Source: an uncultured Chlorobiota bacterium
GTDB lineage: Bacteria; Bacteroidota; Ignavibacteria; UBA10030; UBA6906
Length of the DNA: 64,000 nt
Assembly: GCA_900696645.1 (NCBI GenBank)
Contig: CAADGV010000020.1
Location: forward strand, 62,001-126,000
Reading direction: 5' to 3'
A program made the translations under genes and the position numbers. This document shows positions 9,916 through 20,410 of this stretch, one piece after another. Numbering within the stretch: the stretch's first letter is position 1; the number at the start of each line of letters is the position of its first letter. A model generated the notes under the pieces. It ran no database searches, was not told where the DNA came from, and was given only the letters and a program-made list of their open reading frames with translations.

Positions 9916-10806
9916 ATGACGAAACAAACCAAAGCGGAGTACGCCCTTTTTGCCACAACCTTGATTTGGGCGAGTACGTTTGTTGCGATGAAAATCGGGT
10001 TGCGTGATATTTCGCCCGTTCTGATGACGGGAATCCGGTTTACGTTCGCCGCCCTCTTTTTTTTCATTCTCTTTGCACGAAGAATCTTTCCTCTTTCTTC
10101 CGATGCATTCAAGAAAGGCAGCTTTCTTGGGTTAATCCTGTTTCTCGGTTTCATCTCGCAAAACATCGGGCTGAATTACACAACTGCATCGAAATCGGCA
10201 TTCATCACAAGCCTGATGGTTGTATTTGTTCCAATTCTTCAGTTAGTAATTGAAAAACGCTCACCGACAATTGGAAATATCCTCGGCATAGGTATCGTTG
10301 TCGGCGGACTTTGGTTGCTCTCGGCGCCGGCTGGTGCGGAATTCAATTTCGGTGACATGCTGACGCTCGTCTGTGCTGTGTTGTTTGCCTATTACATTGT
10401 CTATCTCGATGTTGCCTCGAAAGCAATGACGGCTCTGCAACTCACTTTCCTCCAATCTGCTGTGTGTGCCGTGTTGGGCATAGCGTCTGCATTTTTGTTC
10501 GAGGAGATTCTCTTCAATCCGACAACATCAATGTTACTCTCCGTCGGCTATCTTACTTTGTTTGCCACGGTTCTTACCACGCTTGTACAGACCACTTTTC
10601 AAAAGTACACAACACCAACGCGTGCAGCGGTTATCTTCACAATCGAGCCGGTGTGGGCGTCGATCTATGCATACTTCATTCTTGGCGAGATTCTGGGAGC
10701 ATTGGGTATGGTTGGCGGGGCTCTCATCGTTATCGGCGTATTGCTTTCCGAGCTTTCTGACAACATTCCGGGACTGAACCGGCTCGTGGTCGGCACGGAA
10801 TCGTAA
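9916..10806 (+). CDS. EamA/DMT family transporter
   Basis: Inner-membrane protein of 296 residues with about ten hydrophobic helices in two repeated EamA halves, the drug/metabolite transporter fold. The first half begins ATTLIWASTFVAMKIGL and the second FGDMLTLVCAVLFAYYIVY. Both end in the typical segment (YTTASKSAFITSL and TIEPVWASIYAYFILGE). Such proteins usually export amino acids or other metabolites. The substrate cannot be told from sequence. It stands alone, 83 bases after the DUF362 gene and 96 bases before the macroglobulin gene. Confidence 0.88.
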   Translation: MTKQTKAEYALFATTLIWASTFVAMKIGLRDISPVLMTGIRFTFAALFFFILFARRIFPLSSDAFKKGSFLGLILFLGFISQNIGLNYTTASKSAFITSLMVVFVPILQLVIEKRSPTIGNILGIGIVVGGLWLLSAPAGAEFNFGDMLTLVCAVLFAYYIVYLDVASKAMTALQLTFLQSAVCAVLGIASAFLFEEILFNPTTSMLLSVGYLTLFATVLTTLVQTTFQKYTTPTRAAVIFTIEPVWASIYAYFILGEILGALGMVGGALIVIGVLLSELSDNIPGLNRLVVGTES

Positions 10807-10902
10807 GTCTGTTTTCTTCCGCCGCAGGTTTTTTTCTCTTCTTTGAGATATATTCTCGTAAATACGTAGCCTCACTATCCACCTCCTCAGGAGTAACTTC
10901 TC

Positions 10903-13900
10903 ATGCGTCGCGGATCTGCAACCCTGCTTCTCGTCACTTTCTTGTCGTCACTTTCAATTGCTCAACAATCCACAGAGTTGAAAGTGTTAACGATGTGGCC
11001 GAAGGGCCAGACAGAATCACTGAATCAGACTCAAACGGTTGTTGCGACGTTCAGCAAACCGATGGTGCCGATTCAGGAATTGCCGGAAGGAGATGGCTCC
11101 GGCCCGCTTACGATTACGCCTTCAGTAAAAGGAAAGTATCGTTGGCTCGGCACAAGCACGATTTCGTTTACGCCCGCGGAGCCGTTTGACATTGCATCAG
11201 ATTACATTGTGGTCATCAAATCGGGAACAAAAGCTCTCGATGGCTCGACCCTGGCCAAGGATGTTCGGTGGACATTCACGACACAACGCCCCGTATTGCT
11301 TTCGAGTCGACCGCTGAACAACGCTAAATCAGTTGATGTGAACTCGCCCGTTCTCCTCCAATTCAACCAGCAGATGGATGCGGAAAAAGCAACGAAGCAT
11401 ATCAGAATCACCGAAGCGAAAACTGACGTGCCGTTCACAGTCATCCGTCCAACCCAAGAAGAAATGCGCAAGCATCAGATGTACGTTGCCGATTCCATGT
11501 TCGCATTGATGCTCAAGCCGCAGGTGCCACTTAAGAAAGCTGCAAAATATACCGTTCGCCTGAATGTCGGTTTGCCCGGCGCAAAAGGAGGGCTTGGTAT
11601 GGCGAAGGAAGCGTCGTTCAGCTTTGAGACGTACGAGGCGATGACATTTCTCGGTATTGATGAGCCGGTGAATCGCGACCCGTCACGAGCCCTCACGTTT
11701 CGTTTCAAAACTCCGGTAAAAATAAACGATCTCACGAAACACGTCACATTCAATCCGCCGCTCCAAACAACCATGGATTACAGCGAGTGGAGCTGGAGTT
11801 CTACCGACGCGTCAATTGAATTTGGATTACAGGCTCAAACAACTTATACCGGTACTATCAGCAGTGAGCTGAAGGATGTTTTTGGACAGGAACTCGGCAA
11901 AGATGTGCAGTTCACGTTCAACACGGTTTCGTTCCCGCCGAAGCTCAGCATGACGACGGGGCATGGCGTTCTTGAAGCATACGGCGAACGAATGTATCCC
12001 GTTACGTTGCTCAATGTTGCCTCTGTGCATGTTCAAATGCTGAAACTGACTCATGAGACAATTGTGCCGATTCTTCGCAGCGACACTCTGTACTCACGCG
12101 GGAACAAGCTGAACGCCCGTTTTGATATCAACAAGAAATGGGAGCCGAAGGTACAGCGTGATGTCAGAACAACAAGAGGCCTCAAACTTGATGAAGCACT
12201 CGGTGAAAGCAAACGGGGAGCATTGTTGCTGCAAATCTCCCGTGCCGACGCCGATCCGGCTATGGAATTTGTGCCGTATCTGAAGGCCGATGTTCAGGTG
12301 ACCGAGATGGGAGTGTCTGCGAAATTCTCGCCGGAGAACGTACTTGTGTGGGTTACAACATTGAAAGACGCGAAGCCGCTGGCCGGCGCGCAGGTTCAGG
12401 TGCGGGATGATTCAAACAACGTGTTGTGGCAGGGGACGACGAATGCCGAAGGAATTGCCGCGGGAACAGGCTGGGGAAAATTCGAGAATATTCCGCGTTC
12501 GGAATGGTCGGCACCGCGCATGTGGGTGATTGTAACGAACGGCGACGATATTGCCTTCACCGCATCAACATGGCAGGACGGCATTGAGCCTTACCGGTTC
12601 AACGTCAACACAGACTGGAATCCGCAACATGAGCCTTGGCAGGGATCGTTGTTCACAGATCGAGGTTTATACAGACCGGGAGAAGATGTGAATTTCAAAG
12701 GCATCTTCCGCAACAGGCGTGGAAACGATTGGGCAGTGGCTTCAGGTCAAGTTATCCTTCGTGTGTATGATGCACAGAACGAACAGGTGAAACTCGATTC
12801 GATAAAGCTGAACGAGTTTGGTTCACTCGCAGCGAAATACGTCATCCCCAAAGAAGCCCGGCTCGGATACTACCGGATCGAAGCGCTACTCCGGAAGAAG
12901 CGAACAGATGCTCAAGAACCGTTCGCCTACATTACAGGTGAGTCGTTCAGGGTTGAAGCATATCGTGTCAGCGAATTTGAAGTGAATGCACGATTCCGCG
13001 AATCGCGCTACACAGTCGGCGATACGGTGCACGGCTCGTTCTCGGCAAAGTACTTGTTTGGCGGCGAAATGAGAGGTGAGAAGGTCCGCTGGCGGCTCCG
13101 GTTTGATCCCTCATGGTTCACTCCCGAAGGTTGGGAGGAATACTCGTTCGGCCGGAATACCTGGTCGTACGGCTACGCATCCGGTCCGCAATCGAAGCTG
13201 CTCTTCACGAAAGACACTGTACTGAATGCTAAAGGAACGCTGGATGTTGAAGTGAAGACAGTCGTGGGAGATATCCGCTCAACGGGGCGGCTTGTGCTCG
13301 AGGCAGATGTTACTTCTCCAAGCAGGCAAACCATTTCGGGACGTATTGGTACGACGATTCATGGCGGGGAGTATTACATCGGCATTCGTCCTTCTTCTAC
13401 TTTTGTGCAAAAGGGAAGCACGCTCGACTTCAAAGTCATCACTGTCAGACATGACGGCAAAGTATCGTCGGGCAAGAAGCTCGATGGCGTTGTACTCAAA
13501 CGCGTCTGGCACTCCGTTCGCAAAGCCAGCGTACAGGGCGGTTACTCATGGGAGTCACAGGCGGTTGACACAACTCTTCACACATTCAGCCTTACGACTT
13601 CGGGTGAGCCGCAGTCGATGACATTTTTGCCGGAACAATCCGGATTATATGTCATTCAAGTTCAGGGAAAGGATGGACGCGGCAACGAGATTGTAAGCGA
13701 CACATACTTCTATGCAAGCGGCTCCGATTACGTTGCGTGGGAACGATCCGATGATGATCGCATCGAATTGATTGCCGATGCAAAGAAATACAAGCCGGGA
13801 CAAACAGCCCGAATCATTGTCAAGAATCCATACGAAGAGGCCACGGCTCTCGTGACGGTTGAACGGGAAGGCGTGATGAAGCATTGGCGGACGTTGCTTA

Positions 13901-16542
13901 AGGGCAGTGCCCCCGAGATTTCAGTTCCTCTTGATGAACAATCGTTGCCGAATGTGTTTGTCTCGATTATTCTTCTTCAGGGGAGAATGTCCAAGAATCC
14001 AGAACTCGAGCAAGCAACCGATGTAGGCAGGCCTTCGTTCAAGATTGGGTACGTGGAACTGATAGTCGATCCGGGAACGCGGCATCTCTCTCTCTCAACA
14101 AAATCCGACAAGGACAATTACCGGCCGGGTGACACTGTAACTGTTACTGTGAGCGCGAACGATGCTGCCGGAAACCCTGCACGAACCGAACTTGCCGTGA
14201 GTGTTGCCGACAAAGGTACGCTGAATCTGATTGGGTACCGGTTGCCCGATCCGTTTGATGCATTCTACGGCTCACGACCTCTCTCAGTTGTGACGACAGA
14301 ATCCAGATTACAAATTGTTCAATCACGGAGTTTTGGTGAGAAGGGAGAAGATGAAGGCGGCGGCGGCGGAGCGGATCTTGCGGGGATTGAAACCCGCGGC
14401 AATTTCAAATCAACTGCATATTGGAATGCTTTCCTGAAAACCGATAGCACAGGCACGCTGACGTTCAGATTCAAGCTGCCCGACAATCTGACTACATTCA
14501 TCATCATGTGTGTCGCGCAGACGAAGAAGTCAGAGTTCGGGTACGGCGAAGCGAGCTTCACGGTAAGCAAGCAGTTGTTGCTGCAAGCATCGATTCCACG
14601 CTTTGCCCGATTGGGAGATTCGTTTGAAGCCGGGGTAGTTGTGCACAACTACACAAAGGAAAATGGAACTGTTTCGTTGAGAACAACATCCGAAACAATA
14701 ACAATGAAAGGAAAGCAAGTCGTCGAGTTTCCTCTTGCAGCGGGCGAAAGCAAGGAAATTCGCCAGCCCTTTGAAGTGAAGCGAGTCGGGAAAGCGACGT
14801 TCACATTCCAGGCAAAGATGACGTACTCCTCATCCGAGGGAAGCGAGACGGACGGATTAGTGTTGAGTATTCCGTTGCAAGTTCCCCGACGAAAAGAAAC
14901 GGTTGCCGATTATCAGGCGGTGGCCGGCTCCACCGATTTGAAGCTGATTGTTCCGAAGAACAGCTTCGAACGGATGGGTTCGATTGAGTTTACGGCCGCA
15001 TCAACGGCGCTGTCGGGTTTGGAAAACAGCGTGGAATACTTGATGACGTACCCTTACGGTTGCATTGAACAGAAGTGTTCCGCCATTCTCCCCATTATTT
15101 TAGGGAGAGAGATGGTTGAAGCGTTCGGCCTTCAACCGTTGAAAGGGAAGGATGCGAAAGCAGTCGTGAACAATACGTTGCCTGAGATCGCCCGATATCA
15201 GATTTGGAATGGCGGCTTCATGTATTGGCCGGGCACGATGCGAGATGCACCCTATGCCTCGGCGTATGTGATGTACGTGCTTGCCGTCGCGAAGAAGTCC
15301 GGCTACACGGTAAGCCAGCAAGTGTACAATCGTGGTTTGGAATATATACAGGAAGTTCTACGTTGGCAGGAGAAAATGCCCGCGTATCCGTACACAGCGC
15401 ACACGTGGGCGGCAACCAAAACGCTGATTCTTCACACCCTTGCGATTGCCGGGAAACCGGAGCCGTCATACTATGAAACATATTTCCGCAATCTCGATAA
15501 AATTCCTCTGGTTGCACGGGCGATGCTGTTGAACGCAATTGCTGCTTCAACAAAGAACAAGAAGATGATGCAAGCGATCTCATCAAATCTTCTCAACAAC
15601 ATCAAGATCAGCCCTGCATCCGCGCACTTTGAAGAACCGAATGTCAAAGGACTTGAATGGTGCTGGAGTTCCAACACGCGAACCACGGGAATCTCGCTTC
15701 AAGCGTTGCTTGCCGCCGATGCATTCACAGCCGACAAAGCCGACTTGCCTGCCAAAATTGTGCGATGGTTGCTGGATCAGCGAAAGTCGGGGAGGTGGAG
15801 CAACACGCAGGAAAATGTGTACGTGGTTGATGCGTTGGCAACATATTTCAGAAAATATGAGAAGGAAGAGCCGAAGTTCCGGGCAGAAATCCGGGTTGCA
15901 GCAACAGAGATTCTCTCGAAGATGTTTGAGGGGAGGAGTGTGAAAACCGAACGGGTTGTTCGCGACCTCGACGCGTTTGAGAAAGGGAAGGAGCTTCCGT
16001 TGCATCTTAGAAAAGATGGGACGGGAATTCTGTATGCCGGTATGCGAATATCCTACTTCCCGACAAATGCCGCCACCCCGGCCGATGAAGGCATCGCCAT
16101 CACGAAAACCATTGAACCTCTCCGGCCTGAAAGCAAGCTTGCCGGCTCCTCCTATGCGGCCGGTTCAATCGTGAAGGTGACGCTACGTGTAATCAGTCCG
16201 CAACAACGCAACTTTGTGGTTGTTGAAGACCCGCTTCCTGCCGGGTTCGAGGCGGTGAATACTTCGTTGCAAACGGAAAGCAGCGAGCTTGGACGCATGT
16301 TGGGCGATATTCAGTCTGAAGAAAGCAGATATCGTTGGTGGGGATCATTCAACTACAATGAGTTTCACGACGATCGGGTGATGTTGTTTGCAGATCAGCT
16401 TGACGCAGGGGTTCATACATACACGTACCTTGCCCGGGCAACCCGTTTGGGCACGTTCGTCGCCCCGGCAACGTACACGGAAATGATGTACGAGCCTGAA
16501 GTGTTCGGCAATACAGCAAGCGGCAAAGTGGAAATCAAATAA
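10903..16542 (+). CDS. Alpha-2-macroglobulin family protein with thioester
   Basis: Very large (1879 residues) periplasmic protease trap. A Sec signal peptide (MRRGSATLLLVTFLSSLSIA, cleavage before QQ) is followed by a Big/MG-like N-terminal part (SRPLNNAKSVDVNSPVLLQF), stacked macroglobulin domains, a Gly-rich bait-like stretch EDEGGGGGADLAG near residue 1150, and the thioester motif CIEQ at Cys1387 within YPYGCIEQKC. The alpha-helical thioester domain and a C-terminal receptor-binding-like MG domain complete it. There is no lipobox Cys, so unlike E. coli YfhM it should be soluble in the periplasm. It sits 11 bases upstream of a PBP1C gene, the arrangement known from E. coli yfhM-pbpC. This suggests defence of exposed peptidoglycan against attacking proteases. 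Confidence 0.94.
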   Translation: MRRGSATLLLVTFLSSLSIAQQSTELKVLTMWPKGQTESLNQTQTVVATFSKPMVPIQELPEGDGSGPLTITPSVKGKYRWLGTSTISFTPAEPFDIASDYIVVIKSGTKALDGSTLAKDVRWTFTTQRPVLLSSRPLNNAKSVDVNSPVLLQFNQQMDAEKATKHIRITEAKTDVPFTVIRPTQEEMRKHQMYVADSMFALMLKPQVPLKKAAKYTVRLNVGLPGAKGGLGMAKEASFSFETYEAMTFLGIDEPVNRDPSRALTFRFKTPVKINDLTKHVTFNPPLQTTMDYSEWSWSSTDASIEFGLQAQTTYTGTISSELKDVFGQELGKDVQFTFNTVSFPPKLSMTTGHGVLEAYGERMYPVTLLNVASVHVQMLKLTHETIVPILRSDTLYSRGNKLNARFDINKKWEPKVQRDVRTTRGLKLDEALGESKRGALLLQISRADADPAMEFVPYLKADVQVTEMGVSAKFSPENVLVWVTTLKDAKPLAGAQVQVRDDSNNVLWQGTTNAEGIAAGTGWGKFENIPRSEWSAPRMWVIVTNGDDIAFTASTWQDGIEPYRFNVNTDWNPQHEPWQGSLFTDRGLYRPGEDVNFKGIFRNRRGNDWAVASGQVILRVYDAQNEQVKLDSIKLNEFGSLAAKYVIPKEARLGYYRIEALLRKKRTDAQEPFAYITGESFRVEAYRVSEFEVNARFRESRYTVGDTVHGSFSAKYLFGGEMRGEKVRWRLRFDPSWFTPEGWEEYSFGRNTWSYGYASGPQSKLLFTKDTVLNAKGTLDVEVKTVVGDIRSTGRLVLEADVTSPSRQTISGRIGTTIHGGEYYIGIRPSSTFVQKGSTLDFKVITVRHDGKVSSGKKLDGVVLKRVWHSVRKASVQGGYSWESQAVDTTLHTFSLTTSGEPQSMTFLPEQSGLYVIQVQGKDGRGNEIVSDTYFYASGSDYVAWERSDDDRIELIADAKKYKPGQTARIIVKNPYEEATALVTVEREGVMKHWRTLLKGSAPEISVPLDEQSLPNVFVSIILLQGRMSKNPELEQATDVGRPSFKIGYVELIVDPGTRHLSLSTKSDKDNYRPGDTVTVTVSANDAAGNPARTELAVSVADKGTLNLIGYRLPDPFDAFYGSRPLSVVTTESRLQIVQSRSFGEKGEDEGGGGGADLAGIETRGNFKSTAYWNAFLKTDSTGTLTFRFKLPDNLTTFIIMCVAQTKKSEFGYGEASFTVSKQLLLQASIPRFARLGDSFEAGVVVHNYTKENGTVSLRTTSETITMKGKQVVEFPLAAGESKEIRQPFEVKRVGKATFTFQAKMTYSSSEGSETDGLVLSIPLQVPRRKETVADYQAVAGSTDLKLIVPKNSFERMGSIEFTAASTALSGLENSVEYLMTYPYGCIEQKCSAILPIILGREMVEAFGLQPLKGKDAKAVVNNTLPEIARYQIWNGGFMYWPGTMRDAPYASAYVMYVLAVAKKSGYTVSQQVYNRGLEYIQEVLRWQEKMPAYPYTAHTWAATKTLILHTLAIAGKPEPSYYETYFRNLDKIPLVARAMLLNAIAASTKNKKMMQAISSNLLNNIKISPASAHFEEPNVKGLEWCWSSNTRTTGISLQALLAADAFTADKADLPAKIVRWLLDQRKSGRWSNTQENVYVVDALATYFRKYEKEEPKFRAEIRVAATEILSKMFEGRSVKTERVVRDLDAFEKGKELPLHLRKDGTGILYAGMRISYFPTNAATPADEGIAITKTIEPLRPESKLAGSSYAAGSIVKVTLRVISPQQRNFVVVEDPLPAGFEAVNTSLQTESSELGRMLGDIQSEESRYRWWGSFNYNEFHDDRVMLFADQLDAGVHTYTYLARATRLGTFVAPATYTEMMYEPEVFGNTASGKVEIK

Positions 16543-16553
16543 AGTGATATGAA

Positions 16554-18938
16554 GTGCGGAGACGCTTAGCGGGAATATCAGCAGTTGCTTTCGTTGCATC
16601 GATTGGCATATTCGCGATTTCGCTGTTTGTGCCTCTCGATCGGGAGTTGTTTTCACCGGCACTGGTGACATCGTTGAGAATGTACGATAAACACGGAACG
16701 CTGTTGCGGGAAGTACTTTCGAGTGATGAAGGGAAGGGCCGCTGGTGTGAACTTGCCGACATTTCTCCTCACGTTACTGAGGCGGTACTCGCAACCGAAG
16801 ACTCCCGTTTCTACCAACATCCCGGAGTGGATCCTCTTGCTATGAGCCGCGCAATGTGGCAGAATATCCGGGCAGGCCGGGTAATCAGCGGCGGCTCTAC
16901 TCTGACCATGCAGGTGATTCGCAATGTGTTCCGTCCGAAACGAACCTTTGCCGAAAAGCTGCGGGAAGCGTGGTATGCATTACGTCTCGAACGAATGATG
17001 TCGAAAGAGGAGATTCTCGTCCAGTACGTGAACAGAGTCTCTTTCGGCAATCAGACTTCAGGGATTGACGCCGCGGCGCGTGTTTATTTCGGCAAACCTG
17101 CGAAGCAACTCTCTCTTGCTGAAGCTGCCTTCCTCGTCGCGATTCCCAATTCGCCGACACTGAATGATCCCTATCGCAAATTCGAGCGGGTTCGACATCG
17201 CCAGTTGTATGTTCTGGGAAGAATGAAGTTCGCGGGTTTCATTTCGGAAGAAGAACGTGAACGGGCCGAGCATGAGCCGCTCGTTCTCGTTCCCCGTTCG
17301 GCACGCTTCAAGGCGCCACATCTGACGACAATGATTCTCAACCGGCTGTCGGGCAAGGAGAAGACCCGGATAACGGAAATTCATACAACGATTGATTTGA
17401 ATGTTCAGAAATCCGCAGAACTGCTCCTTCAGGCTCATCTTGCACGCTTGAAGAAGCACGCCATTACGAACGGCGCCATCGTTGTTATTGACAACACGAC
17501 TCATCAACTCACGGCGTTGGTCGGCTCGGTGGATTTCTTTGATACAACCGCGGGTGGACAGGTGAACGGCGCACTTGCGTTGAGACAACCGGGCTCGACG
17601 CTGAAGCCCTTCACATACGGGGTAGCGCTTGAACACGGAATGACTGCTGCCGATTTACTGGCCGACGTTCCTCGCATGTACGGTGATGGCGATGTGGATT
17701 TTCTTCCGGAGAACTATGACAAGAAATATCACGGCCCTGTCCGTTTGCGAACGGCGCTGGCATGTTCGTACAACGTTCCTGCCGTGAGAACGGTTGAGCG
17801 ATTCGGCTCGGAGTTGTTGTTGAAGACACTCCAATCTGCCGGGTTCTCCTCGTTGAATCAAACGCCATCGTTTTACGGCGCGGGACTTACGCTGGGGAAC
17901 GGGGAAGTAAGTCTGCTGGAGTTGGCAAGTGCATACAGTATGCTGGCGACCGGCGGCCAGTTCAACTCCGTACGTTTTGTCGATAGCATAAAGCGTCTTG
18001 ACGGGCATCTTGAACGATTGAATGAGGTCAAAGCCCATCACCCTGTGTTGTCCGAGCAAGTAGCATACATTCTTACCGACATTCTTTCGGACGCGCAAGC
18101 CCGTGCACCTGCATTTGGCGCAAACAGTTCCCTGAATCTGCCGTTCCCGTGTGCGGCAAAGACAGGGACATCCAAAGACTACAAAGACAACTGGACTGTT
18201 GGCTACACACCGCAATACACCGTTGCAGTGTGGGTTGGTAACTTCAACGCGAAACCGATGAAGCTTGTGTCGGGCATTACGGGTGCGGCACCGCTTTTCC
18301 GGGATATCATGCTTCTGTTACACCAGTCTGTCGCGTCGCAGGCGTCGTTCGCAGTTCCGGAGGGAATTGTAACAGCAGATATTTGCCCGCGTTCCGGAAT
18401 GTTGGTTTCGCGAGAGTGTCCCGGCGAGTTTCACGAGTTGTTCATTTCAGGCACTGAACCGTGCCTATTGTGCAGCGTGCACAAACGAATCGCGTTAGAC
18501 CGGCGCAACGGACTTCGCGCATCCCGGAATACGCCTTCCGAATTTGTTGAAGAACGAGTCTTCGAGATATTTCCTCCCATTTTCGACAGTTGGGCTGAGA
18601 AGGAGGGACTGCCAAGGCCGCCGTCAGGTGTAAGTATTGGATCGGGCAGGCACGATGTTCCTCTTGCAATCAGTTCGCCATCTCGCGGGGATGTATTCAG
18701 ACTCGATCCGGTTTTGCGGCCCGAGTACCAGTCTATTCTCATCGAGTCGATGGTCTCACCGGACGTAGAGAGTGTTTCACTGTGGCTGAACGGCGCCGAG
18801 ATTTCGACACTTCAGCCGCCGTACAGGTTTCGTCTTCCGCTCGCATCAATGAACAAAGGAAATCACACGTTGATACTGAAGGGAAGGAAAGGAACGACGC
18901 GAGTTCAATCAGAACCTGTGTTGTTGGCAGTACAGTAG
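16554..18938 (+). CDS. pbpC: Penicillin-binding protein 1C
   Basis: Bifunctional class A-like penicillin-binding protein of 794 residues. One N-terminal membrane helix is followed by a GT51 glycosyltransferase (catalytic Glu82 in EDSRFYQHPGVD, then GGSTLTMQ) and a transpeptidase with STLK at Ser348, SYN at 405-407 and KTGT at 536-539. A BiPBP C-terminal domain with four Cys residues (ICPRSGMLVSREC, EPCLLCSV) follows, then a Big-like tail. This is the PBP1C architecture. Translation starts at GTG 16554, 11 bases after the macroglobulin stop. The pair repeats the E. coli yfhM-pbpC linkage and probably acts together in wall repair. Confidence 0.95.
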   Translation: MRRRLAGISAVAFVASIGIFAISLFVPLDRELFSPALVTSLRMYDKHGTLLREVLSSDEGKGRWCELADISPHVTEAVLATEDSRFYQHPGVDPLAMSRAMWQNIRAGRVISGGSTLTMQVIRNVFRPKRTFAEKLREAWYALRLERMMSKEEILVQYVNRVSFGNQTSGIDAAARVYFGKPAKQLSLAEAAFLVAIPNSPTLNDPYRKFERVRHRQLYVLGRMKFAGFISEEERERAEHEPLVLVPRSARFKAPHLTTMILNRLSGKEKTRITEIHTTIDLNVQKSAELLLQAHLARLKKHAITNGAIVVIDNTTHQLTALVGSVDFFDTTAGGQVNGALALRQPGSTLKPFTYGVALEHGMTAADLLADVPRMYGDGDVDFLPENYDKKYHGPVRLRTALACSYNVPAVRTVERFGSELLLKTLQSAGFSSLNQTPSFYGAGLTLGNGEVSLLELASAYSMLATGGQFNSVRFVDSIKRLDGHLERLNEVKAHHPVLSEQVAYILTDILSDAQARAPAFGANSSLNLPFPCAAKTGTSKDYKDNWTVGYTPQYTVAVWVGNFNAKPMKLVSGITGAAPLFRDIMLLLHQSVASQASFAVPEGIVTADICPRSGMLVSRECPGEFHELFISGTEPCLLCSVHKRIALDRRNGLRASRNTPSEFVEERVFEIFPPIFDSWAEKEGLPRPPSGVSIGSGRHDVPLAISSPSRGDVFRLDPVLRPEYQSILIESMVSPDVESVSLWLNGAEISTLQPPYRFRLPLASMNKGNHTLILKGRKGTTRVQSEPVLLAVQ

Positions 18939-19005
18939 AATGTGCAAGGTTGCATTTCGTTCCGCATCAACTTATTTTGACAAGGAGAGATGAAAGGAGT
19001 GCACG

Positions 19006-19551
19006 ATGCTGACGCAGACTTCCGAAAAGAAAACATATCGGGACTACGACGAACTTCCCGAGGGGGCACCATATCAACTGATTTCCGGAGACCTGGTTAT
19101 GAACCCCTCGCCGAATTTCTTTCATCAAAGAATCGTTATGCGCCTCTCGAACTCACTGTTCATGTTTGTGGAACAACACAAGCTGGGAGAAGTGGTTCCT
19201 TCCCCCGTTGATGTATACCTGAAAGATACGGAAGTGTATCAACCGGATGTTGTCTTCATTTCAAAGGAACGGCTTGGCATAATCAACGAGGGTCGAATCA
19301 AGGGAGCGCCTGACCTCATAATCGAGATACTCTCTCCTTCAACCGGCTATTATGACCTTACACACAAGAGGAATGTGTATGAATCGAGCGGAGTCAAGGA
19401 ATACTGGATAGCCGATCCTGACGAAGAGACAATCGAGGTACTTGAGAATGTCAACGGTGAGTTCATACGGATTGTACGCCAGAAGCAAACGGGTATCGTC
19501 ACGTCCAAGCTACTAATGGGATTTTCGGTTAAGGTCGAAGACATCTTCTGA
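19006..19551 (+). CDS. Uma2 family (DUF820) nuclease-fold protein
   Basis: Second Uma2 gene of the window, 181 residues, quite different from the copy at 8.1 kb. Core elements: YQLISGDLVMNPSPN..HQ, YQPDVVFIS with the PD, PDLIIEILSPST with the Glu, and YDLTHKRNVYESSGVKEYWI with the Lys and the typical KEYWIxD end. ATG 19006 has a good ribosome site (AAGGAG, 8 bases upstream). Its TGA overlaps the acylphosphatase ATG by one base, so the two are likely translated together. Nuclease activity is only inferred from the fold. Confidence 0.88.
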   Translation: MLTQTSEKKTYRDYDELPEGAPYQLISGDLVMNPSPNFFHQRIVMRLSNSLFMFVEQHKLGEVVPSPVDVYLKDTEVYQPDVVFISKERLGIINEGRIKGAPDLIIEILSPSTGYYDLTHKRNVYESSGVKEYWIADPDEETIEVLENVNGEFIRIVRQKQTGIVTSKLLMGFSVKVEDIF

Positions 19552-19826
19552 TGTCTGTACGCGTGCATATTGTTGTTGAAGGATTGGTACAAGGTGTCGG
19601 GTTTCGGTGGTTTGTTCTTCGCAAGGCGGAGAGTTTGGGAATCAACGGCTGGGTTCGGAATCTCTACAACGGCAATGTCGAGATTGAGGCGGAAGCTGAC
19701 CGCTCGCTTCTCGAAGAGTTCATAAAGGAGATTAAGGTCGGGCCGCGCTCGGCACACGTAACAAATGTGAGAATAGAATGGAAAGAGGTCAGTCCGAATG
19801 AGTTTAGCAGTTTCACGATTCGTTGA
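19551..19826 (+). CDS. acyP: Acylphosphatase
   Basis: Small enzyme (91 residues) that hydrolyses carboxyl-phosphate bonds of acylphosphates. The active-site signature GLVQGVGFRWF supplies the phosphate-binding Arg, and GWVRNLYNGNVEIEAE supplies the catalytic Asn. Length and order are normal for the family. Its start ATG overlaps the stop of the preceding Uma2 gene. Confidence 0.94.
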   Translation: MSVRVHIVVEGLVQGVGFRWFVLRKAESLGINGWVRNLYNGNVEIEAEADRSLLEEFIKEIKVGPRSAHVTNVRIEWKEVSPNEFSSFTIR

Positions 19827-19903
19827 TTAGTACGCCAGTTCATGCAAGTTGAGTTCATAGAATACCATCTTGTGCCTCTTCTTCTTCCCTTTTTTCAAAC
19901 TAC

Positions 19904-20404
19904 ATGCCAAACGTAAAACTACTCAAGCATCCCCGTATAGGTTTTGGGTTTGACGTGCACCGCTTTGCCTCGGGACGAAAGCTTGTTCTTGGGGGAGTGG
20001 ATATCCCATTCGAAAAAGGACTTGATGGACACTCGGATGCGGATATTGTGTTGCATGCATTGATGGATGCCTTGCTGGGCGCGGCTGCGCTTGGCGATAT
20101 TGGTAAACATTTTCCCGACACGGATACACGGTTCAAGGGCATTTCAAGTCTCAAGTTGTTGAAGTTCGTCGGCGATCTTTTGGAAAGGGACCAGTACTCA
20201 ATTGTCAATCTGGATATTACTGTAGTGATGGAACGACCCAAAATCCAACCGTATGTCGAGCAGATGCGAACGAACATCAGCAGCACACTCGGCATTTCAA
20301 ACGACCGGACTTCAGTCAAGGCAACGACGAATGAAGGTCTCGGGTTTATCGGTCAGGGCGAAGGTGCCGCCGCCCACGCCGTTGTCTCTCTCGTCAAACG
20401 CTAA
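19904..20404 (+). CDS. ispF: 2-C-methyl-D-erythritol 2,4-cyclodiphosphate synthase
   Basis: Fifth step of the MEP isoprenoid pathway. The 166-residue protein has the zinc-binding GFGFDVHRF (Asp and His ligands), [38 protein letters not shown] and [17 protein letters not shown], all in family order. It is stand-alone IspF, not an IspD-IspF fusion. The next gene starts 6 bases downstream. Presence of ispF shows that isoprenoids, including the side chain of the respiratory quinone, come from the MEP route. Confidence 0.97.
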   Translation: MPNVKLLKHPRIGFGFDVHRFASGRKLVLGGVDIPFEKGLDGHSDADIVLHALMDALLGAAALGDIGKHFPDTDTRFKGISSLKLLKFVGDLLERDQYSIVNLDITVVMERPKIQPYVEQMRTNISSTLGISNDRTSVKATTNEGLGFIGQGEGAAAHAVVSLVKR

Positions 20405-20410
20405 TCCCCC

